Below, piece after piece: positions 1-10,077 of a DNA stretch of 64,000 bases; the first letter of the stretch is position 1; every line of letters begins with the position of its first letter. This stretch comes from Deltaproteobacteria bacterium. Its GTDB lineage: Bacteria > Desulfobacterota > DSM-4660 > Desulfatiglandales > Desulfatiglandaceae. The notes beneath the pieces were generated by a model. It saw only the letters and a list, made by a program, of their open reading frames with translations. It had not been told where the DNA came from and did no database searches. The DNA is taken from contig JAIPDI010000019.1 in assembly GCA_021737785.1 (NCBI GenBank), positions 1-64,000 of the forward strand. Reading direction: 5' to 3'. Both the position numbers and the translations under genes were made by a program.

Positions 1-112
1 AGACTGTTCTTGGGGCTGGAACAGACTGTATTGTAAAGCCCTGCTGCCGTCCCCAGGAGCTGTATTCGGTTTTTGTCCCGCCTCCTGGGCGGGAGGCAGA
101 GACCCCCACGGG

Positions 113-159
113 AAAACTTCTTCGCACGTTGCAGAGAAGTTACAGACAAAGAGTCTAAA
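113..159 (-). repeat. Dispersed repeat R2, partial copy (hairpin end)
   Basis: The stretch resembles 11120-11163. Both contain an inverted repeat close to AACTTCTC...GAGAAGTT around a CGCACGTTGCA-like loop, followed by a TCAAAGATTCTAAA-like tail. Only this end of R2 is present, and it runs directly into an R1 copy. Confidence 0.5.
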
Positions 160-275
160 GCGGATAACCGCAACCAACCCCGGCAAGGCGGGGCTCACAC
201 AAAGCCACGAAGCCACAAAGGGGGTTTATTTTAGGGTTTTGTAATGAATTTTTTTCTTTTTCTCTGTGTTCTTTG
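155..275 (+). repeat. Dispersed repeat R1, diverged copy
   Basis: It follows the R1 plan seen at 32107-32236: CTAAAGCGGA, CCGCAACCA, a C/G-rich hairpin, CTCACACAAAG-type sequence, an A/T-rich centre, then TCTCTGTGTTCTTTG. It is more diverged than the two other long copies. Confidence 0.5.
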
Positions 276-408
276 CCTGCCCCGCCTGCCCAGTTAAATC
301 TTTTGTTTTCTTTATTTAACCGGGGTGAAACCTTTTCTGTGTTGTTTCACTCGGGGTGTCTCCGCCTGCCCTGTGAAACGCTTTTTTGCTCTTGTTTCAC
401 CGGGGTGT

Positions 409-448
409 GAGTCACCAGAACCCAGTATCGAATATCCAGCATCCAGTC
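409..448. repeat. Degenerate ATCCAG/CTGGAT repeat after glcD-like stop
   Basis: The plus strand shows CCCAGTATCGAATATCCAGC and CATCCAGTC. Read on the coding (minus) strand of the neighbouring gene this is the CTGGAT orientation, which elsewhere in the window also follows stop codons. Confidence 0.6.
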
Positions 449-3046
449 TCACTCCGCCATCTGCTGGGCCACGATCTCCGTGATATCCATAACCTTGATC
501 TTTCCCCGCTCCTGCTTGGGGATCATCTTGGCGCCCTTTTTCAGGTTGTCCTTGCAGGCCGCACAGCCCGAGACGATGATCTCGGCGCCCACGGCCAGGG
601 CGTCTCTCACCCGTTCGGCCGCGATCTCCACGGCCATATCGGGATTATTGGCCAATACCCCTCCCCCGCCGCCGCAGCACCGGGCCTGGAGCCGATTCCT
701 GGCCATCTCCACAAATTCGAGTCCGGGGATCGCCTTGAGGATATTTCTCGGTTCCTCGAAGATCTGGAAGGCCCGCCCCAGGTCGCAGGGATCATGATAG
801 GTGACCTTCTTCCCCAGTTCTCCCTTGAAGGTGATTTTTCCTTCGGTGATAAGTTTCAATAGATAGTGGACCGAGTGATACACCTCCATCCCCAGATCTC
901 CGACCTCCGGGTAGATTTTCTTGAAGGTCTTGTAACATCCGGCGCACGGGGTCACCAGCTCCTGCGCACCGGTGGCCTTGATCCGTTCAATGACCTTCCG
1001 GGCATGGGGTTCAAACTCATCGGTCCCCATCAGGAACAACGGGAATCCGCAGCAGCCCTCTTCGGTGGCCAGGCTGGTGTAATCCACGCCCGCGGCATCC
1101 AGGGGTTTGATCAGGCTGGGAACCATCTTCATGTCCAGGTAGCTGGGCACGCACCCCATGAAGAGGAGGGTTTCGGCCTCCGCCTTGAGCTCCCCTTTGC
1201 TGATTTTTTCTTTGAGCGCCGGGGGATAGATGTCGATCCGATCCGCCTTGGCGCTGGCATAGACATTCCCCATCTTAAAGATATTGTCTCGAATCCCGAG
1301 CACCGGTGCCGGGGTAAGACCGGCGGTATACAATTTCTTTCGCACCCCTTCGACGATCTCGTCCACCTTGACCCGGGCCGGGCAGAAATAGGTGCAGGCC
1401 TGGCACGTGGTACAACTGTAAAAGGCCTCTGCCAGGTCCTGTGAGGGCTCGATGGTCCCGTTCAAGAGGTTAAAGGCCAGGACATTTCGCCCCCGGGCAT
1501 TGCGCGACTCCCTGTGGGTCACGCTGAAGGTGGGGCACCCGAGGCGGCAGAACCCGCAATAGATGCATGCCAAGAGTTCATTGTCAACCGCCTCGCCGTA
1601 GGAATTGACCCCTTCGGGGTGTTCCAGAAAGGTCTTGAAGGCAAAGTAATCGTAGATATCGTATTTCTTCTTTTCGAGCCCCATCTTCCCGGGGTTCAGG
1701 ATGTTCAGGGGATCCAGGGCATTCTTGATGGACCTCATCACCTCAAGGGCCGGCCCCAGCTGTTTTTCGATGTAGGGGTTTCTGGCAAGTCCGGTGCCAT
1801 GCTCGGCCGTCACCGTGCCCCCCATCTCAAGGGCCAGATCGGCCAGTTCATCGGCCGCCGGTCGGAGCCTGTCCCATTCCTCCCGGCTCCGCATGTCCGT
1901 GACAAAGGTGGTATGCACATTACCGTCTCCAATATGCCCGAAGGTGGTAATCAACAGGTTGTATTTTTTGGAGATCTCCTGGGCCCGCGTGATCACCTCC
2001 GGGATCCGGGTGGGGGGGATGCCCAGGTCTTCGGAAATGGCCACCAGCCGGTTGCCCGGCTTGATCCTCGAGAGGGTGGGCACCAGTTTGCCCCTGGCCT
2101 CCATGATCTCCCCGGCCTTGGCCGGGTCGTCGCTCCAGGTGAATTCCTCCACCCCATATTTCCGGCATATCTCGCCGATCCGCTCCATGTCCCGGGTGAC
2201 CGTCTCCTTGACCCCGTCCGACTCGATGATCAACATGGCCTCTATCTTGCTGACATCTTTTCCGATGGCCTCTTCCACCACCTTGAGGCTGTAATTGTCT
2301 AAAATCTCACAGGCGGTCAACTGGATGCCCGATCCGACGATGTCGGTCACGGCCTTTCCGGCGGCAAACAGATCGTGAAAGATGGCCAGGGCCAGGGCAT
2401 TGTATTCCGGGACCGGCTGGATCTTCACCGTAACCTCGGTAATCACCCCCAGCGTACCTTCAGAACTGGCAAAGACGTGATTCAGGTCATATCCGAAGGA
2501 CGACTTGGGGGTCCTGAATCCGGTCTCGATCACCGTGCCGTCCGCCAGGACCACCTTGAGACCCTTGACATAATCCCTGGCCGTGCCGTACTTGACGGCC
2601 CGGTGCCCGCTCGAATTGGTGGACATCATCCCGCCGATGGTGGCAATGAGTTCGCTGCCGGGATTGGGCGGGAACATGAGATTGAATTTCTTGAGGGCGA
2701 TGTTGAGATCGTTGCAGATGACGCCGGGTTCGACCCGAGCGAAAAAGTTGTCCTTGTCGATCTCGAGAATATTGTTCATCCTGTGGACATCCAGAAGGAT
2801 GCCCCCTTCTACGGGAAGCGACGCCCCGGTGGTGGCGGTTCCTGATCCCTGGACGGTCACGGGCACCTTTTCCCGGTGGGCCAGCCGCATGATGGCGGCG
2901 ATCTGCTCAGTGGTCCGGGCAAAGACCACGACATCGGGGATCCCTTCATGCACCGAGAGATCCCGGGAGTAGGCGAGGCATTCCACCCGGGCGTCAAATA
3001 CGTTTTCTTTTCCGACGATTTCTATAAGTTCATTCGTAAATTCCAT
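449..3046 (-). CDS. FAD-binding oxidase fused to ferredoxin and CCG iron-sulfur domains (GlcD-GlpC type)
   Basis: An 865-residue membrane-associated-type oxidoreductase of the glycolate/D-lactate dehydrogenase family. The N-terminal half (about 35-455) is a FAD_binding_4 plus FAD-oxidase C domain, with a PPNPGSELIATIGG-type FAD loop and a GTVTAEHGTGL segment. A two-cluster ferredoxin region follows (CIYCGFCRLGC and CTTCQACTYFC, about 500-590), then two CCG cysteine-rich domains (CCGFPLF and CCGGGGG) as in HdrB/GlpC. The family oxidises 2-hydroxy acids, or acts as an electron conduit for quinone or ETF; the substrate here is unknown. I chose the ATG at 3046 because AGGAG lies seven bases upstream; an ATG 45 bases earlier lacks this. 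It is monocistronic behind a strong promoter-like sequence at 3140-3169. Its place beside fatty-acid genes suggests a role in acyl-CoA-derived electron flow, which is inference. Confidence 0.85.
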   Translation of the reverse strand: MEFTNELIEIVGKENVFDARVECLAYSRDLSVHEGIPDVVVFARTTEQIAAIMRLAHREKVPVTVQGSGTATTGASLPVEGGILLDVHRMNNILEIDKDNFFARVEPGVICNDLNIALKKFNLMFPPNPGSELIATIGGMMSTNSSGHRAVKYGTARDYVKGLKVVLADGTVIETGFRTPKSSFGYDLNHVFASSEGTLGVITEVTVKIQPVPEYNALALAIFHDLFAAGKAVTDIVGSGIQLTACEILDNYSLKVVEEAIGKDVSKIEAMLIIESDGVKETVTRDMERIGEICRKYGVEEFTWSDDPAKAGEIMEARGKLVPTLSRIKPGNRLVAISEDLGIPPTRIPEVITRAQEISKKYNLLITTFGHIGDGNVHTTFVTDMRSREEWDRLRPAADELADLALEMGGTVTAEHGTGLARNPYIEKQLGPALEVMRSIKNALDPLNILNPGKMGLEKKKYDIYDYFAFKTFLEHPEGVNSYGEAVDNELLACIYCGFCRLGCPTFSVTHRESRNARGRNVLAFNLLNGTIEPSQDLAEAFYSCTTCQACTYFCPARVKVDEIVEGVRKKLYTAGLTPAPVLGIRDNIFKMGNVYASAKADRIDIYPPALKEKISKGELKAEAETLLFMGCVPSYLDMKMVPSLIKPLDAAGVDYTSLATEEGCCGFPLFLMGTDEFEPHARKVIERIKATGAQELVTPCAGCYKTFKKIYPEVGDLGMEVYHSVHYLLKLITEGKITFKGELGKKVTYHDPCDLGRAFQIFEEPRNILKAIPGLEFVEMARNRLQARCCGGGGGVLANNPDMAVEIAAERVRDALAVGAEIIVSGCAACKDNLKKGAKMIPKQERGKIKVMDITEIVAQQMAE

Positions 3047-3139
3047 AGGTTGATCTCCTCTTAAGGTGGGATCGGGACCGGGGGAACCCATCGGAGGGCC
3101 CTCTGCCCGAACATGGCTATTATTTAGCTATAAAGTGAT

Positions 3140-3169
3140 TATATACCTAATATGGACGGATGATGTCAA
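3140..3169 (-). promoter_or_regulatory. Sigma-70-type promoter for the glcD-like gene
   Basis: On the minus strand TTGACA (3169-3164) is separated by 18 bases from TATATA (3145-3140). It lies about 95 bases upstream of the start at 3046. The match to consensus is good, but no start-site data exist. Confidence 0.6.
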
Positions 3170-3202
3170 GACGAAAGCGGATGATGAATAAACAGCTGGG
3201 AC

Positions 3203-3954
<752 letters not shown>

Positions 3955-3958
<4 letters not shown>

Positions 3959-4722
3959 ATCTCCTCCTGGCCGAGGTAGGCCTCCATCACCTTTTCATTG
4001 GTCACCACCTCCTCGGGCTTGCCGTCGGCGATGATGGTCCCGAAGTTGAGGACGATAATCCGGTTTACGATCTTCATGAGCTGTTGCAGTTTGTGCTCTA
4101 CAATAATCATGGCCGGTCCCTCGCTGTGGAGCCTGCCGAACCGGCCGCCCTTGTTGAGTCTCTGGATGGACTTGGCCATCAATTCCGTCTCCGCAGGACT
4201 GAGGCCCCCGAAGGGCTCATCCAGGAGGAGCAATTCGGGTTCGGTGGCAATGGCCCGGGCCACCTCCAGGCGCTTGAGGTCCCCCTGCGAAAGGGTGGAG
4301 GCCTTCTCCAGTGCCATGTCCGAAATCCCTGCAAACTCAAGGGCATCCATGGCCTTTGCCTCCACCTTCTTGACCCACTCCCCACGCTTCATGGCGCGAG
4401 GGGAAAGGCATGAGACCATCACGTTGGCAATGATTGGGAGCCTTCGAAAGGGCCGCATGTTCTGAAAGGTGCAGGCGATGCCCCGGTTGACGATGCCCCA
4501 TGTCTTGAGCCCCACGATCTCCTCGCCCTTGTATTGGATGGAGCCGGAATCGGGCCGCAGGATGGCGGTGATCAGTCTCAGGAGGGTGGTCTTGCCTGCG
4601 CCGTTGGGACCGATCAGGCCCAGGATCTCATCCCGCCCCATGGAAAAGCTCACGTCGTTTACGGCCCGGAGCCCGCCGAAGTCCTTGCGGAGGGAATTGA
4701 TCTCCAGAAAGGGTTGCGTCAT
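3955..4722 (-). CDS. livG: Branched-chain-type ABC transporter ATP-binding protein LivG
   Basis: A 255-residue ATPase of the LivG subfamily, partner of LivF. It has Walker A GPNGAGKTT, a TLSQGDLKRLE signature region, Walker B LLLLDEPFGGL and an H-loop IVEHKL. The C-terminal extension typical of LivG is present. It starts one base after the acyl-CoA ligase stop and overlaps the livF start, so the ligase, livG and livF form one translational unit. The loop between the Q-loop and signature is somewhat longer than usual (about residues 100-135). No separate promoter is visible. Confidence 0.9.
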
Positions 4723-4723
4723 A

Positions 4724-6430
4724 TCAGATTTCCTCGGCCTCTTCTCTCAGTTCACGCCTGGAGACCTTTCCCACGTCGGTCTTGGGGAGTTCTCCTCGAA
4801 ATTCGATGATCTTGGGGACCTTGTAGTGGGCCATATTCTGCCGGCAGAATTCCGTGATCTCCTCTTCAGAGACCTTGCCCCTGGCCTCGGACTGAAGGAC
4901 CACATAGGCCTTGATGATCTGGCCCGCGGCCGGATCGGGCACGCCCACCACCCCGGCCGCCTTGATCTGGGGATGGCTGTAGAGGACCTCCTCCACGTGT
5001 CTGGCGAATACCGAATATCCCTTGTACTTGATCAGGTCCCGCTTCCGGTCGAAAAAATGAAAATATCCCTCATCGTCCATTCTCACCAGATCCCCGGTCC
5101 GGAGCCATTTTTTCCCCTCGATCGTAACCAGGGATTCCTCGGTCTCCTGGGGCCGTTTCCAATACCCCTTCATGATATTGGGCCCATTCAGGATCAGCTC
5201 CCCCACCTCGCCCACGGGAACGAACTCCGTCCCCTCCACATCCACGATGGCCGCATTGACCCCGGGGAGGGGCACGCCGAAGGAGCCCGCCTTGGGTCGG
5301 TTGTAGGGGGTGCTGTGGCTGACCGCAGTGGTTTCGGTCATGCCGTATCCCTCCAGGATCTTGACCCCGGTCCTCCGCTCCCATCCCTGGGTGGTGGATT
5401 CGTGGAGGGTGTCGGCCCCGCAGGCAATGAGCTTCAGCCGCTTCCAGTTCACCCGATCGGTTTTTTCGTATTCCTTGAGATATTCGAACAGGGTGGGCAC
5501 CCCGTAAAAGGCCGAGGCCTCGTATCTTTCCATGGCCGAGATGATCTCATCCAGGTCCGGTGTGGTGAAGAGAACCAGGGTGGACCCTTGGATCAACCCG
5601 CTCAACATGACCACCACCTGACCGTAGATGTGAAAAAAGGGGAGAAAGGCGATTCCCACCTCTTTTCCCTCTTCGAAAATAGGCCAGAAGGCAAGTACCT
5701 GGGCCTGAAGGGCCACCATATTGCGATGGGTCAGGATGGCCGCCTTGGGAAGCCCTGTGGTCCCACCCGTATAGGGGAGGGCCGCAATGTCTTCAGGATC
5801 AATCACCACCTGCGGCGGTTCGGGCGGGGTATCCTTGACCAGGTCCTGAAAGAGATGCAATCCCGAGGCCCTGGCGCGCTCGGCAGTGGGGGCCTCCATC
5901 CCTTTGTATGCCTTGGCCAGGGCCTTTCTCCCGAACAGACGCTTGATGGCCGGGAGATAATCGCCGATATTGGTGAGGATGACATTCTGAAGGGAGACCC
6001 CGGCCTTTGCCACATTGTCATAGAGGATGTCCTCGCAGACGATGGTGGACGCCTCGCTGTCCTCGAGCTGGTGCCGAACCTCCTGGCTGGTGTATACCGG
6101 ACTGATGGGCGTGACCTTGGCCCCCAGTTTCAACGCGGCAAGATAGGCGACCACATACTGGGGACAGTTGAGGAGATAGAGCGAGACCGTGTCCCCCTTT
6201 TTCACTCCCAGCCGGTGAAGTGCCGTGGCAAATCGATCGATCAGGTCCTTGAGCTTGGCATAGCTGATCTTGCTCCCGTAAAAGATCAGGGCCGTCTTCC
6301 CGCTGTATTTTGCGGCCACCTCATCGAACAGCTCCGGCACGGAGACATGGGGAACGTCCACGTCTTCGGGTACGCCTTCCGGATAGTACTTGAGCCACGG
6401 CTTTGACAGATAGGCTTCTTTAGGGTCCAT
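4724..6430 (-). CDS. Long-chain-type acyl-CoA ligase (AMP-forming)
   Basis: A 568-residue ANL-superfamily ligase that activates a carboxylate with ATP to acyl-AMP and then acyl-CoA. The sequence shows the P-loop YTGGTTGLPKAAILTHRN (about residue 216), the EGYGMTETTA motif, the hinge RTGDLVRMDDEGYF / DRKRDLIKYKGYSV, and the C-terminal KTDVGKVSRREL with the acyl-adenylate lysine. It resembles FadD-like ligases of Desulfobacterota. It sits between the Liv permease and ATPase genes, so the imported compound is probably activated at once; fatty, dicarboxylic or aromatic acids are all possible. The leader on the coding strand is made of ATCCAG-type repeats. Confidence 0.85.
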   Translation of the reverse strand: MDPKEAYLSKPWLKYYPEGVPEDVDVPHVSVPELFDEVAAKYSGKTALIFYGSKISYAKLKDLIDRFATALHRLGVKKGDTVSLYLLNCPQYVVAYLAALKLGAKVTPISPVYTSQEVRHQLEDSEASTIVCEDILYDNVAKAGVSLQNVILTNIGDYLPAIKRLFGRKALAKAYKGMEAPTAERARASGLHLFQDLVKDTPPEPPQVVIDPEDIAALPYTGGTTGLPKAAILTHRNMVALQAQVLAFWPIFEEGKEVGIAFLPFFHIYGQVVVMLSGLIQGSTLVLFTTPDLDEIISAMERYEASAFYGVPTLFEYLKEYEKTDRVNWKRLKLIACGADTLHESTTQGWERRTGVKILEGYGMTETTAVSHSTPYNRPKAGSFGVPLPGVNAAIVDVEGTEFVPVGEVGELILNGPNIMKGYWKRPQETEESLVTIEGKKWLRTGDLVRMDDEGYFHFFDRKRDLIKYKGYSVFARHVEEVLYSHPQIKAAGVVGVPDPAAGQIIKAYVVLQSEARGKVSEEEITEFCRQNMAHYKVPKIIEFRGELPKTDVGKVSRRELREEAEEI

Positions 6431-6599
6431 GGTGTCCTCTGGTAAAGGGTTCAGGGTTCTGGATACTCGATACTGGTTGCTGGATTTTGGATACGGGTCA
6501 TATTGACGGCCTCATGGGATCGAGGTTGAAAGCCCCTCCCGCGGTTCGGATCTGCGTCGAGACCATTCTTCACTCTTCATTCTTCATTCTTCACTGCCC
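6431..6599. repeat. Degenerate ATCCAG repeat leader between livM and the ligase
   Basis: On the coding (minus) strand the 60 bases before the ligase start contain several ATCCAG / ACCAGTATCGAGTATCCAG units (plus-strand 6450-6492). The rest of the gap, including a TTCTTCATTCTTCA-like run near 6575, shows no gene. Confidence 0.55.
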
Positions 6600-7640
6600 T
6601 CAGTCCAGCGACGCCGTGCAGATCCGGCATGTCTTTCGTAAGGCCGCGTTCCGTATCTTACACCGGGGACACTGGACCTCGATCTTGTCCCGAATCCAAG
6701 GGAGGAGACCCTCCGGCATATAGAGCAGGATCAAAAGGACGACCCCGGCAAACATGAGCGTCCTGTATTCCGGCCAGAAGCGGAAAAATTCCAGCATGGG
6801 AAAGAGGATGAACACGGCGCCCACAGGGCCGTAGATGGTCACGATTCCGCCGAATATGGCCCAGATCACCACGGTAAAGGACATGGAGACCTCCAGGGTG
6901 GATGGGCCGGCGATCCGCATGAAGTGGGCATAGAGCCCGCCCGATATCCCTGCAAAGAACCCGCTCAGACTGAAGGCCAGGAGTTTGTAGCGGGTGGTGT
7001 TGATGCCCGCGGACCTGACCGCCAACTCGTCTTCCCGAATGGCATGAAAGATGACGCCTGTATTGGAATCGGTGATCTTCCACATGACAGTGCACAGGAT
7101 CAGCATCAGCCCCACGGTGATATAATAGTCCCAGATCCTGGAATGGGAGAGACGTGTGAGTCCCGAAACCCCCAGTTCGCCGCCGGTGATGCCCGGCAAG
7201 GCGAAAATAATGCCCATCAGAATGATGGGAAAGGCCAGGGTGGTCAGCGCCAAATAGGTGCCCCTCAGCCGGAGGCAGGGGATTCCGATGACCAGACCGG
7301 CCAGGACGGCCGCCATTCCCCCTAAGGGGATGCTTCCCCAGGGGGGGATATGGACGTAGAGGTTCAGAAGGGCCGCGGTATAGGCCCCCACCCCAAAAAA
7401 GAGGGCGTGACCGAAGTTCATCTGGCCGGTATATCCGGATAGAAGATCCCAGCTGGCGGCCAGGATGGCGAAGATGCTGGTCAGGATCAGGATTCGGAGG
7501 GTATAGGCATCCTGGGTGAAAAGGGGCAAGAAAAGGAGGGTCATGACGAACAGGCCGAGGATGACCCGGCTGGGGAGGACCAGGACCTCATTTCTGACCA
7601 CCCGATACCCTCTTCTCACATAAAACCAGAAAAGACCCAT
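6600..7640 (-). CDS. livM: Branched-chain-type ABC permease LivM with C-terminal zinc ribbon
   Basis: A 346-residue inner-membrane permease of the LivM family, with about ten hydrophobic helices and the typical SGYTGQMNFGHALFFGVGAY segment. I chose the ATG at 7640, four bases after the livH stop, because AGAGG precedes it; an earlier in-frame start overlaps livH. Unusually, the last 25 residues carry CPRC and CRIC pairs (CPRCKIRNAALRKTCRIC), a zinc-ribbon-like tail after the last membrane helix. LivM proteins normally end soon after that helix. The tail may bind metal or a partner on the cytoplasmic side; this is inference. Confidence 0.88.
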   Translation of the reverse strand: MGLFWFYVRRGYRVVRNEVLVLPSRVILGLFVMTLLFLPLFTQDAYTLRILILTSIFAILAASWDLLSGYTGQMNFGHALFFGVGAYTAALLNLYVHIPPWGSIPLGGMAAVLAGLVIGIPCLRLRGTYLALTTLAFPIILMGIIFALPGITGGELGVSGLTRLSHSRIWDYYITVGLMLILCTVMWKITDSNTGVIFHAIREDELAVRSAGINTTRYKLLAFSLSGFFAGISGGLYAHFMRIAGPSTLEVSMSFTVVIWAIFGGIVTIYGPVGAVFILFPMLEFFRFWPEYRTLMFAGVVLLILLYMPEGLLPWIRDKIEVQCPRCKIRNAALRKTCRICTASLD

Positions 7641-7644
7641 GGCG

Positions 7645-8514
7645 CTACCTCTCTTCCTCAAAGGAGATGCCGAAAAGACCTTCGGGACGGATCAGGAGGA
7701 CCAGGATCATGATGCTGAGGGCAACCGACCCCTTGAGAAAGGCCCCCTGAGGGATCAGGAAGACCACCAACGACTCCGCAAATCCGAGGATGTAGGCCCC
7801 TGCAAAGCTCCCCTTGATGCTCCCCATGCCGCCCAAGACCACCACCGCCATCATCATAATAAGGGGGTGCATCCACATGAAGGGAGTGAGGATGGTCAGC
7901 GGCGCGATAACCGCCCCGGTGATGGCGGCCAGCCCCACGGAGACCCCCATGGCCGTCATGGCCACCCGGCTGTCGTTCATGCCCATGAGGTTGGCCACCT
8001 CCCTGTCCTCGGCCGTGGATCGTATGGCCAGACCCAGCCGGGTTTTCATGAGGAGGACCCATAGGGCAAGAAGAACGAGCAGCACCATGCCGAAGGTAAG
8101 GAGTTGCTGATAAAAGACCTTGACCCCCGAGATGGCGAAGTAGCCCTTGATCAAGGAAGGGACGCTCACATAGTCGCCGGTAAACAGGAGGAGCATGAAT
8201 TCCTGCATGGCGATGGCAAGGGCGATGGTCCCGATCAGGACCGCACCCTCATGTTCCCGTATGGGATCGATGAAGAGCTTGTACGCCAGAAGGCCCAGAA
8301 GCGTGACCACAACAAAGGCGGCCAGCATCCCCAGGAGCGGATGCAGGCCCGCCTTCTGGGTGACAAAATAGATGCAATAGGCCGCCAGCATGTAAAAGGC
8401 CGTGTGTGCGATGTTGACAATGCGGGCCACGCCGAAGATCAGGGAGAACCCGATGGCCAGGAGGGCGTAGACGCTGCCGCTGATGAGACCGGTGATCACG
8501 ATGTCCAGAAACAT
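7645..8514 (-). CDS. livH: Branched-chain-type ABC permease LivH
   Basis: A 289-residue hydrophobic permease of the LivH family. The N-terminus (GLISGSVYALLAIGFSLIFG) and the central NIAHTAFYMLAAY helix are characteristic. It pairs with LivM to form the membrane channel. It is the first gene after livK on the minus strand, separated by a strong hairpin (8556-8590). Length and composition are normal for the family. Confidence 0.9.
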   Translation of the reverse strand: MFLDIVITGLISGSVYALLAIGFSLIFGVARIVNIAHTAFYMLAAYCIYFVTQKAGLHPLLGMLAAFVVVTLLGLLAYKLFIDPIREHEGAVLIGTIALAIAMQEFMLLLFTGDYVSVPSLIKGYFAISGVKVFYQQLLTFGMVLLVLLALWVLLMKTRLGLAIRSTAEDREVANLMGMNDSRVAMTAMGVSVGLAAITGAVIAPLTILTPFMWMHPLIMMMAVVVLGGMGSIKGSFAGAYILGFAESLVVFLIPQGAFLKGSVALSIMILVLLIRPEGLFGISFEEER

Positions 8515-8555
8515 GATGCCTCCGATAAGCCTCTATTCCCATAACAAAAAGGGGC

Positions 8556-8590
8556 TTTCACCCCCGCCCCATCCACTGGCGGGGGTGAAA
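8556..8590 (-). terminator. Terminator-like hairpin between livK and livH
   Basis: Two perfect 13-base arms (TTTCACCCCCGCC / GGCGGGGGTGAAA) flank a nine-base loop. On the minus strand the hairpin is followed by GCCCC and then TTTTTGTTAT. It lies inside the liv operon, so it may be a leaky terminator or an mRNA-stabilising stem that raises binding-protein levels over permease levels. Confidence 0.65.
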
Positions 8591-8610
8591 AGACCCTTGG
8601 GAACCAACCG

Positions 8611-9933
8611 CTATTTCTTGTATTTTTTAACGATCCAGGGTGCGATCTTGTAGGGAACCATACCCTTGTAGGTGACTTCCGGGACGCCTTCAGCAGGCTT
8701 CCACTTGTTGGGCCACACCCCCACGAGTTTTCCATCCTGCCACTGGACCCCGAGGCTGGTCAGAAAGCCGGGGCCCCACCTCAGATCGTGGAGCGGACGG
8801 TCCTGTTCGTCTTTGAGGTAATCGGCGACGCCGGAAGGGGTCTTGTGGGGGACACCCTCCTCCATGGCCTGGACCACCTTGTCTGAATCCAATGATCCCG
8901 CCTTTTCGATGGCCGGGACGATGCTGTGGAGAATGACGGTATAGGTGTCGGCCGTGTAGGTGGGCACCTCGCCATAGCGCTCAATATAGCCATGAACAAA
9001 GGGTTTGGTCAGGTCGTTGGCCTCCACATCCCTGGCATAGGTGTTCATGGTCATCACATAGTTGCCCATCCCCTGGGTGGCGTCCCAGAAACCTTCTTTC
9101 TGGGCCTCCACATTGATCCCCACCTGGGCCGCAGGGATCTTGAGCTCCCCGGCCTGCCTGGCAAAGGTAATGCCCACCGAGGCCGAGAACATGGTGAAGA
9201 TCACATGGGCCCCTGAACTCTCGATGGCCGAGAGTTCGGCCGTGACATCCGTGGCCGTCTGGGAGGGTCTCCAGACGCCGGCCTCCTCCATCCCCAATTT
9301 GGGAAGGGTCTGCTGGGTCGCCGCCACCATGGGGTCCGCCCACACCTGCTTTTCAGCCACAATGGCCACCTTTATCTTGGGGATGTTGAGGACCTTCTTC
9401 AATATCCCGGCCACGGTCGCCATCTGAATAAAGCAGGTCTTGACCAGGAACATGGAGTTGAAAGGGGTTCCCCGGAAAAAGTATTTGTACCGGTCATAGT
9501 CCTTGGCCACGCGGGTGCACAGTTCGGGATGGGCCGCGCCGCAGCCGACAAAGATCTTCTTATTGTCCATGGCCACATCCTGCATGGCCAGGACCGCCTC
9601 GGTCCTGAAGCCGCCCACCACAAAATCCGCCTTGTTGCGCGTCAGGAGGAGTTCCATGGCATTGGTGGCGTCCGTGATGCTCAGAAACTCATTGGAATCC
9701 GCCTTGATCAGTTCGATTTTCATCTTCTTGTCGCCGACCTGGACGCCCCCCTTGGCGTTGACCTCCTCCATTGCCATCACCGCCCCGCCCCAGTGTCCCT
9801 TCCCCTGGACGAAATTCATGGGGCCGATAACGCCGATCTTGATCACATCCTCTGCTGCCCAGGCCGTAAAACCGGCTGTCATCATTAGAAAGACAGCCCC
9901 GATAACGCTCCAAACCGCCAATCCTTTCTTCAT
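8611..9933 (-). CDS. livK: Branched-chain-type ABC transporter substrate-binding protein LivK
   Basis: A 440-residue periplasmic binding protein of the Peripla_BP_6 family. The N-terminus is a signal peptide (MKKGLAVWSVIGAVFLMM, with likely cleavage after AWA). The mature part begins with IKIGVIGP, the usual first strand. I chose the ATG at 9933, preceded by AAGGAG. An in-frame start 102 bases earlier would bury the signal peptide. It heads the livKHM-ligase-livGF operon. The ligand is not predictable from sequence. Confidence 0.9.
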   Translation of the reverse strand: MKKGLAVWSVIGAVFLMMTAGFTAWAAEDVIKIGVIGPMNFVQGKGHWGGAVMAMEEVNAKGGVQVGDKKMKIELIKADSNEFLSITDATNAMELLLTRNKADFVVGGFRTEAVLAMQDVAMDNKKIFVGCGAAHPELCTRVAKDYDRYKYFFRGTPFNSMFLVKTCFIQMATVAGILKKVLNIPKIKVAIVAEKQVWADPMVAATQQTLPKLGMEEAGVWRPSQTATDVTAELSAIESSGAHVIFTMFSASVGITFARQAGELKIPAAQVGINVEAQKEGFWDATQGMGNYVMTMNTYARDVEANDLTKPFVHGYIERYGEVPTYTADTYTVILHSIVPAIEKAGSLDSDKVVQAMEEGVPHKTPSGVADYLKDEQDRPLHDLRWGPGFLTSLGVQWQDGKLVGVWPNKWKPAEGVPEVTYKGMVPYKIAPWIVKKYKK

Positions 9934-10077
9934 AGCCCGAATCTCCTTTCCGTAGGGTTTAAGGTTGGAAAAGAAAAGCCGATAACGCCGTTTACCGATT
10001 CTAACCCGGCCAAACCGGAACCCAAAGACGCTCACATAAGGCGGTAAGACACAGAGTCTTAAGAATTACCAGGGTCC

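Larger units (their letters stand above)
1..448. other. Left-edge intergenic DNA, repeat-rich, no gene seen
   Basis: No convincing coding frame is visible here. The stretch holds a partial copy of dispersed repeat R2, a diverged copy of dispersed repeat R1, three degenerate copies of a TTTCAC-CGGGGTG motif (about 318-411) and an ATCCAG-type repeat just after the first gene's stop. Nothing else is supported. Confidence 0.6.

Noticed and set aside
4469-6406. Long plus-strand open frame opposite livG and the acyl-CoA ligase
   Set aside because: Same reason: shadow of conserved coding DNA, no start signal, no recognisable motifs.
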